From NCBI GenBank assembly GCA_036873755.1, contig JAVTVY010018673.1:1-64000 (forward strand): a stretch of DNA of 64,000 nucleotides, given 5' to 3'. Position numbers and translations under genes: made by a program. The stretch is from Hanleya hanleyi. Taxonomy: Eukaryota; Mollusca; Polyplacophora; Lepidopleurida; Hanleyidae. The notes beneath the pieces are model-generated. The model ran no database searches, was not told where the DNA came from, and saw only the letters and a program-made list of their open reading frames with translations. Of the stretch, positions 1 through 7,720 are shown in pieces (position 1 is the stretch's first letter; each line of letters opens with the position of its first letter).

Positions 1-1064
1 TTGTTTTGTCCTGTGGCTGTAAACAGGTTCAGGTAGGTCCGCACATAGTTGTCGTTAGTAAAGTCCGGTTGTAATGGACGGGCTGGAATTTGATGACCGG
101 CCACGTGCAGTGCCACAAAGTTGATGTTGAAATGCTCAAAGTAGAACGGATTCTCAGTCAACACTCCATTGAATGCGGTGTTGCTCACACACGCCAGGGT
201 AAGACGTTTAGGTAGATCCCCTAGAAATAAATTTTCACGGTTGGCCATCATCGTACCTGCTGGCACAGAGAACACCTTGGTCTGTACGCGTCGGATGGGG
301 TACTGGGCTGGTTTTTTCGCTAAGGCTTGCATGTGACTCAGCAATACGCCCTGTTGCAAATCTACCGTACGCACAAACAGGGCTGCATCTTCAATGATGA
401 TCTTGTATTGGGCACCCCCGGTTCCACTGCCCATTAAGGCGAACGCGGGTATGGACCGGATCAACTTGATCTTGATGGCTACACCGTTCATCATGTAGCG
501 GTCTTGCATGAACAGATCGGCGTGCAGTCGTCCCATCATATCGATGGACTTGCTTTCGGCTGCCATGTTTTTGCGCTCTCTAAACCCAGTATTGGCACCC
601 AGTACGCTGTTCATGGTTCCGGGTGTATCCCTGAAGTACAGCTGAGCTTGTAAGTGTGTTTTTTTGGCATCTTTACCGTACGACAACAGCGTTTCCATGT
701 AGGCTCGGTACGGGTACGTATTGGTAGACGTACTGATGAGTTTATCGTTCAGACCTATATCCACCTGTTGGAACAAGGAGTGCAGGCAAAGATTCACCGG
801 GGCTACTACCGCATCCTCCTCTATGTCCGTCCCGTCCATCTTCGTTATTTTGGCTTTCACGTACAAGTAGGTGTGGGCTAAATCCAGGTAGGCCGTATCT
901 TTGTTTTCAATGGTAAATTCCACGGGACCCTGCCCCGTCAGGCTAGCCAGGGGTCGATGTTCTACCCAACGTCCTTCGGCTATACTGGTTTGGGTGGGTG
1001 GAATAGTCCACAAATCCAATTCACTGTTGGTAGACGGACACGACTCGGAGTGAATGAATGCCAT
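1..1064 (-). CDS. Major capsid protein (hexon-like, double jelly roll), 3' truncated by window edge
   Basis: Open for 354 codons from the ATG at 1064 to the left edge, with no stop, so the C-terminus is outside the window. The translated text contains the signature block of Polinton/adintovirus major capsid proteins (the family annotated in animals as F54H12.2-like): a strand with FTIENKDTAYLDL, then LCLHSLFQQVDIGLNDKL, then YPYRAYMETLLSYG and a downstream RDTPG. In the family this protein forms the trimeric capsomers of an icosahedral shell. Its ATG overlaps the stop of the upstream gene in the pentamer TAATG (1062-1066), and no TATA box lies immediately upstream, so it is probably the last cistron of a three-gene message. 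No frame break is seen in the visible part, which suggests a fairly recent or still functional copy. Confidence 0.9.
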   Translation of the reverse strand, partial: MAFIHSESCPSTNSELDLWTIPPTQTSIAEGRWVEHRPLASLTGQGPVEFTIENKDTAYLDLAHTYLYVKAKITKMDGTDIEEDAVVAPVNLCLHSLFQQVDIGLNDKLISTSTNTYPYRAYMETLLSYGKDAKKTHLQAQLYFRDTPGTMNSVLGANTGFRERKNMAAESKSIDMMGRLHADLFMQDRYMMNGVAIKIKLIRSIPAFALMGSGTGGAQYKIIIEDAALFVRTVDLQQGVLLSHMQALAKKPAQYPIRRVQTKVFSVPAGTMMANRENLFLGDLPKRLTLACVSNTAFNGVLTENPFYFEHFNINFVALHVAGHQIPARPLQPDFTNDNYVRTYLNLFTATGQN

Positions 1065-1507
1065 TATGCGAAGATGTCTCTCCTACTATTACTTCTCTTC
1101 TTTTTCTTCTTCTTCTTCTGGGGCGTAGCCCTTCTCCTCTGGGGTGTGCGTCGTCGGTGTGTTGGACGTTGAATGAATCTGGGGTATGTGGGTCTTTGTC
1201 TTTTAAGGGCTTTGGCGATCAACACACCCCCCGCTTCTTTAGCCCGTCGTTTCAAGGCTTGTCGGGGTGCTGTGCCTTCCATCACATCACCGGCCACTTG
1301 CAATCCACTGCGTACCGCTTGTTTTCCCACCGCTTTCACACCCCGTGTCACCATGGGTAAAAATGTTTTCACAATGCTGCCCAGGATGTTTCCCAATCCG
1401 TGACCGCGTTGCATGCGTGCCCCGCTAAACATGGGCAAGTTTCCCCCCGTTTGTTTCTTGTAGTAATCGGCATAGCTGGGCGTATGGCACTGGTAAGGCA
1501 CGTACAT
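1064..1507 (-). CDS. Small basic virion core/membrane-active protein (147 aa)
   Basis: The 147-aa protein has an aromatic N-terminus (YADYYKKQTGG), a central Gly/Ala/Val-rich amphipathic stretch (residues about 37-80, including GLGNILGSIVKTFLP) and a C-terminal tail of Lys/Arg clusters with a run of eight lysines. This layout occurs between the penton and hexon genes of many Polintons/adintoviruses and resembles adenoviral core or membrane-lytic proteins. A DNA-condensing or membrane-active virion role is an inference. Start and stop are each shared with the neighbouring genes through TAATG overlaps (1505-1509 and 1062-1066), which supports both ends of the call. Confidence 0.8.
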   Translation of the reverse strand: MYVPYQCHTPSYADYYKKQTGGNLPMFSGARMQRGHGLGNILGSIVKTFLPMVTRGVKAVGKQAVRSGLQVAGDVMEGTAPRQALKRRAKEAGGVLIAKALKRQRPTYPRFIQRPTHRRRTPQRRRATPQKKKKKKKRSNSRRDIFA

Positions 1508-2295
1508 TATACGAAGTGAGGAGAGCGGGTTTGTCGGAAAGCAAGTGTCAGCACCACTTTTCCTCGTTCGAATGGGATCGGACGTCCCGTGTCATCTCTT
1601 ATGTCCACCGTGATCGTGTTGATATCGGTATGTCGTACGGGCAGGTACATGATATGGTTGAAACTCTCGGTGGCTTGATCGCCATACGTCTTGCTAATGG
1701 GCACCACCCGTAACAGAGGTGTGTTCACATCACCCACAATATGACTGTCCACGGCGTCCGAGTAGACGTACAGTGCGTACATACCTACTTTCATATCCAT
1801 CAAATGGGTCCCGTTGACAATGGTGGCCCCCTTGTAGACGTGGTGAGGCAGCCTTAACATTTGCCGTAGTGTAGGACTGAGTTTCAAATTCACGACATCG
1901 GACAGTAGGATAGAGCTCTTGTCGTTGTGTGGGTTGACACCGAAGCACACGTTTCTCTTGAAGCGCGAGACCATCAGGCGTGTTGCACTACCCGTGCTCT
2001 CCTGTAGGGCCTTGTACTCCCTCAAGTTATTCAGACCCTCTATGAACTTCTGCGGCGTATCGTATTGGCCTAGGGGGAGCGTCATTTTGTAGACTTTATC
2101 TTGGTGGGTCACTTCGTACCATACTTCTCCGTCTTGTACGTTGTACCATGAGTAAGGGTATTGAATATCCACCAGTCCACATTCCCAGCGTCCCGGTAAA
2201 TGTAACGGTTGGGGTAATTGCGTGACATACCGGGTCAAGGTGTTGTCAGGAAACACGTCGAGTGAGCTATTACTGGGCAACGTCAGGTAAAACAT
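1507..2295 (-). CDS. Minor capsid protein (penton-like, single jelly roll)
   Basis: The 262-aa protein begins MFYLTLPSNSSLDVFPDNTL and continues with an LPQPLHLPGRWECGLVDIQYP block and a YNV segment, the usual opening of the Polinton/adintovirus penton-like protein that closes capsid vertices. The frame is open for 84 codons further upstream, but that stretch overlaps the preceding gene. The ATG at 2295 lies 10 nt after a predicted TATA-driven start (TATAAA 2333-2338, TCAGTC with A at 2305), so I start it there. Its stop overlaps the next ATG. First cistron of a penton/core/hexon group. Confidence 0.88.
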   Translation of the reverse strand: MFYLTLPSNSSLDVFPDNTLTRYVTQLPQPLHLPGRWECGLVDIQYPYSWYNVQDGEVWYEVTHQDKVYKMTLPLGQYDTPQKFIEGLNNLREYKALQESTGSATRLMVSRFKRNVCFGVNPHNDKSSILLSDVVNLKLSPTLRQMLRLPHHVYKGATIVNGTHLMDMKVGMYALYVYSDAVDSHIVGDVNTPLLRVVPISKTYGDQATESFNHIMYLPVRHTDINTITVDIRDDTGRPIPFERGKVVLTLAFRQTRSPHFV

Positions 2296-2301
2296 GACGA
2301 C

Positions 2302-2338
2302 GACTGAGTTGTTCTGGCTTCTGCACCGGGGTTTTATA
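2302..2338 (-). promoter_or_regulatory. TATA/initiator core promoter of the capsid group
   Basis: On the minus strand TATAAA (2338-2333) is followed by the initiator-like TCAGTC whose A is at 2305, 33 nt from the first T of the TATA box. The penton ATG follows 10 nt later. Confidence 0.6.
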
Positions 2339-2353
2339 GGAGTTATTATGTGC

Positions 2354-3118
2354 TTAGTAGGGTTCCCAGGTCTTGCGCGCCTTACCTCGGCGTCGTGATC
2401 GTCGTGGCTGTGGTGTGGTCGGTATAGAGGCGGCATAGGGGTGAAATCGCTGTGAGGGTGTTTTGGGCGGTGTCTGCGGTTGCCATTCACGTTCCCGGGT
2501 AGTGGGGAGACGTCGAGAGGGGGTTTGCATCCACTTCCAGCGTTCACGATTGCCTACCAATTCTTGAGGGGTGTGTATGTCTTTTAACGCCTGAGCAAAG
2601 GCTTCCCAGCCCGGTGGATTAGAGTGTTTGCGAGCACGCACCATATCGTTGATCAAATCCGTCATATGAGACCCCGGCACCACTTGATTGCGAATCAGCA
2701 GGTTTCCTTCCGCATTCCAATCCATATCGGCATTCTGTTTCACCCGGTCCAACAATAAACGCGCCTTGGTCTTCAAGGCTTTAGGCACACTGGCCAACAC
2801 TTCCTGTTCCAGCTCAGGTGAGGATGACGGAGGGGGTGGGAGTGTGGTGGGCGTGGTGGTGGTGGGTACTGGTGGTGGTGTACTAGTACTCCCGCTCCCT
2901 CCTCCTCCTCTATATTGATCCATAAACGTCTGGTACCGGTTCAGCGTATGATGGTAGAGTTGAATTTTCTCGTGATCGGGCAGTCGACGTTGCAGTATAT
3001 TATTCATCTCTTCATCCAGAGACTGGAGTTGTTGCACTGTGGCCGGGACGGGATAGGGAGATTGCAAACTCTGTAACAGTCGAGGTTCGACCAGCATCAT
3101 TTTTTTCGTATGGTCCAT
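2354..3118 (-). CDS. Conserved Polinton/adintovirus protein with helical N-terminus and Pro/Thr/Ser linker (254 aa)
   Basis: Residues 1-70 are helical and include LDEEMNNILQRRLPDHEKIQLY. Residues about 71-105 are a Gly/Ser/Thr/Pro linker, and residues about 110-190 form a conserved block with SHMTDLINDMVRARK and PPGWEAFAQAL. The C-terminus is proline- and arginine-rich. Proteins of this plan accompany capsid genes in Polintons and adintoviruses; their function is unknown, and a virion role is inferred from position. Its ATG lies 4 nt after the stop of the 112-aa gene and has no TATA box of its own, so it is probably the second cistron of that unit. Confidence 0.75.
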   Translation of the reverse strand: MDHTKKMMLVEPRLLQSLQSPYPVPATVQQLQSLDEEMNNILQRRLPDHEKIQLYHHTLNRYQTFMDQYRGGGGSGSTSTPPPVPTTTTPTTLPPPPSSSPELEQEVLASVPKALKTKARLLLDRVKQNADMDWNAEGNLLIRNQVVPGSHMTDLINDMVRARKHSNPPGWEAFAQALKDIHTPQELVGNRERWKWMQTPSRRLPTTREREWQPQTPPKTPSQRFHPYAASIPTTPQPRRSRRRGKARKTWEPY

Positions 3119-3122
3119 ACCG

Positions 3123-3461
3123 TTAGCGTCCCAAGATGGACCCGAGTAACGGGCCCAGTACAGTAGCGGCTAAGGGAGCGAGCAGTGCACCGAGAAATCC
3201 ACCTCGCTGTAACACCTGTTTCTTTTTCTTGACACTGCCCGTCTTGTTGACTAACGTTCGGAGACCCGCCTTGTGCCGTTGCAATTTCCCTTTCTGCAGG
3301 GGACTGAGTGGAACATTGCCTTTTAACACATTATGGGCCACTTCACACAAACACCGGACCAAATCTGCATCCGCGCCGCGCACCAGGGCCCGGCCCACCT
3401 CCGGTGGCGCGCTGCGTAATACGCGCAAAGCGGGCGCGTGCTTGCGTATGCGTGCAGACAT
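3123..3461 (-). CDS. Small virion protein with hydrophobic C-terminal segment (112 aa)
   Basis: A basic N-terminus (MSARIRKHAPALRVL) precedes a helical middle with VLKGNVPLSPLQKGKLQRHK, a lysine-rich stretch (VKKKKQVLQ) and a hydrophobic glycine-rich end (GGFLGALLAPLAATVLGPLL). This plan recurs in Polintons/adintoviruses and resembles adenoviral minor core or pVI/pX-type membrane-active proteins; the role is inferred. The ATG is 10 nt after a predicted start at 3471, itself 33 nt from a GATAAA box. Confidence 0.75.
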   Translation of the reverse strand: MSARIRKHAPALRVLRSAPPEVGRALVRGADADLVRCLCEVAHNVLKGNVPLSPLQKGKLQRHKAGLRTLVNKTGSVKKKKQVLQRGGFLGALLAPLAATVLGPLLGSILGR

Positions 3462-3470
3462 GATGAGGAA

Positions 3471-3504
3471 TGAGGGCTCGAGTGCCTTGTCTTCTTCTTT
3501 TATC
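3471..3504 (-). promoter_or_regulatory. TATA-like core promoter of the 112-aa/254-aa pair
   Basis: The minus strand reads GATAAA (3504-3499), with a CTCATT initiator-like A at 3471, the same 33-nt spacing as the other viral promoters. The TATA box is non-consensus, so support is weaker. Confidence 0.4.
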
Positions 3505-3516
3505 TTCTTCTTGACT

Positions 3517-3522
3517 TTTATT
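3517..3522 (-). terminator. AATAAA poly(A) signal overlapping the ATPase stop
   Basis: The minus strand reads CCC AAA TAA AAG, so the packaging ATPase stop codon lies inside an AATAAA hexamer, a compact viral 3' end. Confidence 0.45.
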
Positions 3523-4132
3523 TGGGCGTGTACACCGTCTGTAGTTCACCGGGAAAAATCAGGGTACGCAATCGCAGGGGGGCGGGCGTGTCTTGTTTCA
3601 AGTCGATGAGGAGATAGCCGTGCGCAGGTTGGGTCGCATCTTCAAAGGCTTCTCGTACAAAGGCCGTGTTTTTAGGGTACATCTGTTGAGCCAGGTGGGT
3701 AATTTGTGAAGCGTCTCTGGGGTTTTTGAATAACACCACATACTGAGCATTCAAACTAATGTTCCGGTGCTCTTTGTTCTTACTGAAGAGATTCTGTACG
3801 ATGTAGATGATGCTCAACCGAAGATGATGGCTGCCTTTGGTAAAGAGACGGGTGATTCGACTGTCCGTTTCCGTCATGAGATCATCGACCACCACTAACG
3901 TGTCTGGGGGTGTATCTTCAGGAGGTAAGCCTTCTACTAAGGTGAGTCCCGGCACACGGGCCAGTGCCTGGTACGCGGGTTGCCAAGCGCCATAACACCA
4001 CAGGATACGCGCTAGAGGCGGTGAAATGAGGGCGGACCCATGTTGGATGAGACGTTGAACAAAGTGTGTTTTTCCCGACCCGGTCGGTCCAGCGATGAGA
4101 CACGTGAAAGGATGCTGCCATCGAGGGTCCAT
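3518..4132 (-). CDS. DNA-packaging ATPase, FtsK/HerA (A32-like) family
   Basis: The 204-aa protein shows Walker A GPTGSGKT near residue 15, Walker B TLVVVDDLM near residue 77, and a sensor-like region IIYIVQNLFSK with YVVLFKNPRD beyond it. This is the genome-packaging ATPase shared by Polintons, adintoviruses and larger nucleocytoplasmic DNA viruses; it drives DNA into preformed capsids. The frame is open further upstream, but that part overlaps the membrane-protein gene, and the ATG at 4132 sits just before the P-loop strand, so I start it there. It follows the membrane-protein stop by 7 nt with no TATA box, suggesting a bicistronic message. Confidence 0.92.
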   Translation of the reverse strand: MDPRWQHPFTCLIAGPTGSGKTHFVQRLIQHGSALISPPLARILWCYGAWQPAYQALARVPGLTLVEGLPPEDTPPDTLVVVDDLMTETDSRITRLFTKGSHHLRLSIIYIVQNLFSKNKEHRNISLNAQYVVLFKNPRDASQITHLAQQMYPKNTAFVREAFEDATQPAHGYLLIDLKQDTPAPLRLRTLIFPGELQTVYTPK

Positions 4133-4139
4133 CGTTTTT

Positions 4140-4697
4140 TTATTTGGTGATTTGCGCTCGCCGATTAGAAGCCCACCACCGTTGTTGGGGATCCCACCGG
4201 GAATCGTAGTCGAATGGATACCGTTGTGGGGGTAAATGTGGTGATTCACGGGGATCCACTGCAAATAGGTTGAGCAACGTATTGGTGGTACTAGGTGTGG
4301 GTGATGAGGTGGAAACGCTTCTCAGGGATGATGACGGCGGTGGAGGACGTCGTGACGTGGTTGTTGGAGTAGTACGGAGCGTGGTGGATGGCTGGCTGGA
4401 GCGAATCAAGGGTAACGGAGTAGTGATGGCTGGAGTAGACGGTATGGTCGGTGTGGTGGGTGTCTGGGTTGATACGTAGCGCACCCTTGACGTCTTGGCT
4501 GGCGTAGGCAGCGTCGTGGTGGTGGTGGTCGTGGTGGTGGATGACGGAGAACGCAGGGTGTTCAAACAGGATAACACGGTCGTCAAATCGTAGAACACGC
4601 CTGTAAATAACGTACCCACAAGTACTACGACACACACTACAGTACCCACTTGCGCTTTTCGAGTTCGTAATAATAAGGGTAGACGTGACCTATCCAT
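4140..4697 (-). CDS. Single-pass membrane protein with Thr/Ser/Pro-rich stalk (185 aa)
   Basis: A basic cytoplasmic-like N-terminus (RSRLPLLLRTRKAQ) is followed by a hydrophobic segment at residues about 17-36 (VCVVVLVGTLFTGVF) and then a long Thr/Ser/Pro-rich region with a run of nine threonines, typical of O-glycosylated mucin-like stalks. A type II membrane topology is inferred. I recognise no family. Small membrane proteins near the ATPase are common in Polintons. It has its own TATA box and is followed at 7 nt by the ATPase gene. Confidence 0.7.
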   Translation of the reverse strand: MDRSRLPLLLRTRKAQVGTVVCVVVLVGTLFTGVFYDLTTVLSCLNTLRSPSSTTTTTTTTTLPTPAKTSRVRYVSTQTPTTPTIPSTPAITTPLPLIRSSQPSTTLRTTPTTTSRRPPPPSSSLRSVSTSSPTPSTTNTLLNLFAVDPRESPHLPPQRYPFDYDSRWDPQQRWWASNRRAQITK

Positions 4698-4710
4698 GGC
4701 ACAATCCTAC

Positions 4711-4746
4711 ACTGAAGGCGGGTGGTGCTCGGGGTTAGCATTTATA
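4711..4746 (-). promoter_or_regulatory. TATA/initiator core promoter of the membrane protein/ATPase pair
   Basis: TATAAA (minus, 4746-4741) overlaps the integrase stop codon. TTCAGT has its A at 4713, 33 nt away, and the ATG at 4697 follows 16 nt later. Confidence 0.55.
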
Positions 4747-5881
4747 GACGTTTCATGTCACGGCCGGACACCCAGGAATTAAACGAACGAGGCCATCCTT
4801 GCCATTTGACGAGATGATAGGGAATGCCACGGCGACGTTCCGTTTTCAAAATCTTTTCCACCGTGTAATAGTCTTTGGGTGTTTTCACTATGGGTTGTAA
4901 TTCTGCCTCGTAAAACGTGCCTTGCAGTCTCTCGCCTTGTAGATCTTCCAGTTGATAGACGTGGGGTTGACGAGGTTTATGGCGAACGATGACAAAGTGC
5001 TCGTCACTCCAGTTGGGTAAATACCCTTTCTCAAATTGTCCTTTCACTTTACTGATCCGCACTACATCTCCACGTTTGTACCGGGGTGCCGTGAGTGGTG
5101 GTGAACTGGATGAGTACAGCGTAGCACGGACTTGATGTTCGTTCCGTTCTGTCACAGTACGGGGCGCTCGCTGAATACTGCGATGATACGCGCGATTGTA
5201 GCCTTGAACCAGTTGAGAAAGGACATCGATGTAGCGTCGAGTGTTTTGGGCGGTAAAATACTTGTACATGCGGCCTTTGAAGGTCCGATTGAAACGTTCC
5301 ACCACAGAAGCTTTCGTCTCGTTGTACGTATGAAAGAAAAATACCTTCTGCTTCTTAAGAAAGGCTTGAAAGGGTCGATTGAGAAATTCGGTGCCTTCAT
5401 CTGTTTGTAAATAAAGAGGTTTGCGCCCTGTCTTGAAAATCTGCTGGAAGGCTCGTATGAGATTCTCTCCTGTTTTGGTGCGAATGGATAGTACCCAGGC
5501 ATATTTCGAGAGAATATCGATACAGGTCAATATATACCGATGTCCATCATTGTGAGGTGCAAAGCGACTCATGTCCACCAAATCCGCTTGCCATTGCGCG
5601 TCTATTCCCCCGACGATGACCCGGTTACGGCGAAAATGACGTCGGGCAGCTCGGTGCAAACTATAGGTGTCTTGAGTTTTTAACCAGTCTCGAACTTGAC
5701 TTCGACTGATGCCTTGAGAATGGGCTGCTCGAGAAAGCGCTCCCACAGCGCTATAGGCGGCTGGACTGTTTGGGCTGTAATACAGATCGCTTAACACCTC
5801 GTTAATCACTGTCGACTGCTTTTTCTGGCCCCGCGGCTTCATCCTGGATTTTTTCTTCTTCATCGTTCTGGGTCGCTTCAT
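4742..5881 (-). CDS. Polinton-type DDE integrase with C-terminal chromodomain
   Basis: The 379-aa protein has an RNase H-fold rve core. The first Asp is in DAQWQADLVDM (residue about 97), the second in LQTDEGTEF (about 160) and the Glu in KASVVERFNRT (about 194). An SH3-like region with YKRGDVVRISK follows, then a C-terminal chromodomain (YYTVEKILK, YHLVKWQGW, SFNSWV). This is the retroviral-type integrase of Polintons/adintoviruses, which joins viral DNA ends to host DNA; chromodomains read methylated histone tails in the wider family. The very basic N-terminus (KRPRTMKKKKSRMKPRG) is nuclear-signal-like. Alternative in-frame ATGs lie at 5863 and 5842. Its 5' end overlaps the upstream PC4-like gene by up to 80 bp. 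All catalytic residues are present and no break is seen. Confidence 0.93.
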   Translation of the reverse strand: MKRPRTMKKKKSRMKPRGQKKQSTVINEVLSDLYYSPNSPAAYSAVGALSRAAHSQGISRSQVRDWLKTQDTYSLHRAARRHFRRNRVIVGGIDAQWQADLVDMSRFAPHNDGHRYILTCIDILSKYAWVLSIRTKTGENLIRAFQQIFKTGRKPLYLQTDEGTEFLNRPFQAFLKKQKVFFFHTYNETKASVVERFNRTFKGRMYKYFTAQNTRRYIDVLSQLVQGYNRAYHRSIQRAPRTVTERNEHQVRATLYSSSSPPLTAPRYKRGDVVRISKVKGQFEKGYLPNWSDEHFVIVRHKPRQPHVYQLEDLQGERLQGTFYEAELQPIVKTPKDYYTVEKILKTERRRGIPYHLVKWQGWPRSFNSWVSGRDMKRL

Positions 5882-6365
5882 GAGGTGATACTGTCATTCT
5901 AGCCTCTGCGCATTCTATACATATAGTATTTTTTCCATCCGCTTTTTTTTCATGAGGTTCATCTAGTGCGTGTTCGATAGCATGAGCCCATGCCAATTGG
6001 TGGGGTGATCGGTCGTCGGGTATAAATAACTGGTCCACCAGAGGGCCTATTTTCTCCAAGGCTGACCACAGAGAGGGTGTTAGGATAAAACTTCGAGCCG
6101 GCTCTAGGTAGCGTCCCACCCGTGGAAAGAGCACAGTATGGTATACGTAGTTGGCCTTGTCCAGGTGAATCAGGTGTCCGTCTAACTCTCCGCTCAACAC
6201 CCGTTTAAACTTAGTCCAGCCATCACGCTCTAGTGTCACCCTATCCGATAGAGTCTCAGCGTGCTCAAAGCAAATATTTCCACAATCTTCAACCAGGGCG
6301 ACTTTAGCATCATACACGTATAACTTCACATTGGGTGTAAGCGTCAGGATAGCTTGTAGTGACAT
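5802..6365 (-). CDS. PC4-like repeat protein A (187 aa)
   Basis: Two half-units each have the pattern beta-strands then L-x-x-x-x-W-x-x-L/F: VTLERDGWTKFKRVLSG and ILTPSLWSALEKIGPLVDQ. This matches the strand-plus-helix edge of the PC4/p15 single-strand-DNA-binding coactivator fold. It is strongly similar to the next gene upstream (6438-6914) and to parts of 6979-7677, so these are tandem duplicates. The C-terminus is acidic. I start at the ATG at 6365 because it lies 21 nt after the predicted initiator at 6386. The PC4 assignment is by pattern only; ssDNA binding or transcriptional roles are inferred. Confidence 0.65.
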   Translation of the reverse strand: MSLQAILTLTPNVKLYVYDAKVALVEDCGNICFEHAETLSDRVTLERDGWTKFKRVLSGELDGHLIHLDKANYVYHTVLFPRVGRYLEPARSFILTPSLWSALEKIGPLVDQLFIPDDRSPHQLAWAHAIEHALDEPHEKKADGKNTICIECAEARMTVSPHEATQNDEEEKIQDEAAGPEKAVDSD

Positions 6366-6385
6366 GCTTGCTGTCGAACGGCGAA

Positions 6386-6419
6386 TGACCCACACTCGGT
6401 CTCATCCCTCATATTTATA
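6386..6419 (-). promoter_or_regulatory. TATA/initiator core promoter of PC4-like gene A
   Basis: TATAAA (minus, 6419-6414) is followed by GTCATT with A at 6386, at 33-nt spacing. The segment is nearly duplicated before PC4-like gene B. Confidence 0.55.
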
Positions 6420-6437
6420 GGGTCAGGACCTATATTG

Positions 6438-6914
6438 TCACTCTAGCCTCCGTGCATTCTCTAGTATGTTGTCCATCATCAGAATTTTTTTTTCATCAGG
6501 TTCACTCAGCGCGTCTGGCCTAGCACGAGCGCACGCTAATTGGTCGGGTGATCGGTGGGCCGGGATAAATAACTGGTCGACAATAGGCACTATTTTCTCC
6601 AAGGCTGACCACACAGCGGAAGTGAGGCTAATACTTTGCGTAGGCTCTGGGTACCGCCCCAGACGTATGCGGTCGGGCGGTACGGAATAGACGCACATGG
6701 CATTGTCCAGGTGGATGACGTCTCCGTCTAACTCTCCGCTCAACACGCGTTTAAATTTATTCCATCCATCACGCTGTAGTGTCACCCTCGGATTCGGTAG
6801 CCTCTCAGCGGGCGTCCAGTAAATCGCTTGATCGTCTTTCACCAGCGTCACTTCATCTTGATAAATGTATAACCTCACACTGGGTGTAAGAGGCACGATA
6901 GCGCGTAGTGCCAT
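6438..6914 (-). CDS. PC4-like repeat protein B (158 aa)
   Basis: Close paralogue of the downstream gene: both begin MxLxAIxxLTPxVxLYxY and share the GELDG and HLD blocks and the helix RVTLQRDGWNKFKRVLSG, then ISLTSAVWSALEKIVPIVDQ. Two PC4-like half-units are seen. The start is the ATG 20 nt after the predicted initiator. The shared promoter (GACCCTATAAAT) shows that gene and promoter were duplicated together. Function unknown; PC4-type nucleic-acid binding is inferred. Confidence 0.65.
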   Translation of the reverse strand: MALRAIVPLTPSVRLYIYQDEVTLVKDDQAIYWTPAERLPNPRVTLQRDGWNKFKRVLSGELDGDVIHLDNAMCVYSVPPDRIRLGRYPEPTQSISLTSAVWSALEKIVPIVDQLFIPAHRSPDQLACARARPDALSEPDEKKILMMDNILENARRLE

Positions 6915-6933
6915 GCTTGCTGTCAATGTCGAA

Positions 6934-6968
6934 TAACACACACTCTTGTCTCATCCCCTGTATTTATA
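6934..6968 (-). promoter_or_regulatory. TATA/initiator core promoter of PC4-like gene B
   Basis: TATAAA (minus, 6968-6963) with TTATTC, A at 6934 (34 nt). Homologous to the promoter at 6386-6419. Confidence 0.5.
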
Positions 6969-6978
6969 GGGTCAGGCC

Positions 6979-7677
6979 CTATTCTGTGAGAGGCGGCTGG
7001 GGTGAAGAGAGAACTTTATCCACCACGGGCACCACTTGTTGCAAACCCGTCCATAAATCGGGGTCCAGTGTAAATCCCCCTCGTTTCAAACATAGAAGTC
7101 GGGCAAAATAAGGTCCCCGAAAAATGTAGACGTCCTGACACAGGTGTATGCTATCTCCATCTAAATCGCCGCATAACACACGTTTTAAGGTAGTCCAACC
7201 TTCCGGGGTTAAAGACACACGGGCGGGTTCCGCGATGCCCCAACAGCGCGAATCGTCATCAACCAATTCCACGCGTTCACGGTATAATAACAAGGTGCAA
7301 TCGGGAGTCAGCGTACGGATGGCTACAGATTTTTCTTCTGGGTACAGTAGCTCATGCACTTCGGTAATAATCGTTTTGAGCGCTTGCCATAAACCCGGTC
7401 GCAGTAAAATAGCATCGCCCCCACACTGTTCAAGCCGGGGAAAAAAAGAATTCGCTCTGCCACTCCGTAGGTAAACACCCAGTCCTACATGCATAAAATC
7501 CATTTCGGGTTCTTTTCCTTGTAACAAGCGTGTCAATTTCGCCCAGCCTGGTAGGGTTAAACACAATTTCACTTCTTTCGGGTGTTCCTGGATAAGCTGC
7601 ACTTGTTCATCATATACCATGAGAATAACATCCGACGTTAATTGAAAGAACGCGAGCTCTTTGCCCGCCACCGCCAT
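6979..7677 (-). CDS. PC4-like repeat protein C, double length (232 aa)
   Basis: Four half-units of the PC4-like pattern are visible: LCLTLPGWAKLTRLLQG, ILLRPGLWQALKTIITEV, ARVSLTPEGWTTLKRVLCG and FTLDPDLWTGLQQVVPVVD. Each follows a short strand segment such as LMVYDEQVQLIQE or LLLYRERVELVDD. The second half is most like proteins A and B, so this gene looks like an internal duplication. The ATG at 7677 is 10 nt after the predicted initiator. It is the first of three tandem paralogues upstream of the integrase. Confidence 0.65.
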   Translation of the reverse strand: MAVAGKELAFFQLTSDVILMVYDEQVQLIQEHPKEVKLCLTLPGWAKLTRLLQGKEPEMDFMHVGLGVYLRSGRANSFFPRLEQCGGDAILLRPGLWQALKTIITEVHELLYPEEKSVAIRTLTPDCTLLLYRERVELVDDDSRCWGIAEPARVSLTPEGWTTLKRVLCGDLDGDSIHLCQDVYIFRGPYFARLLCLKRGGFTLDPDLWTGLQQVVPVVDKVLSSPQPPLTE

Positions 7678-7686
7678 AATGATCAA

Positions 7687-7720
7687 TGACCAAAAAATAC
7701 CGTACCAAGCAAAATATATA
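7687..7720 (-). promoter_or_regulatory. TATA/initiator core promoter of PC4-like gene C
   Basis: TATATA (minus, 7720-7715) with GTCATT, A at 7687, 33-nt spacing; the initiator hexamer equals that of PC4-like gene A. Confidence 0.5.

Noticed and set aside
2296..2547. 84-codon upstream extension of the penton-like protein
   Set aside because: It overlaps the preceding gene in another frame and lies upstream of the TATA box and initiator; homologous proteins begin at the MFYLTLPSNSS methionine.
4133..4264. 44-codon upstream extension of the packaging ATPase
   Set aside because: It overlaps the membrane-protein gene and shows no family similarity; the ATG at 4132 fits the P-loop spacing.
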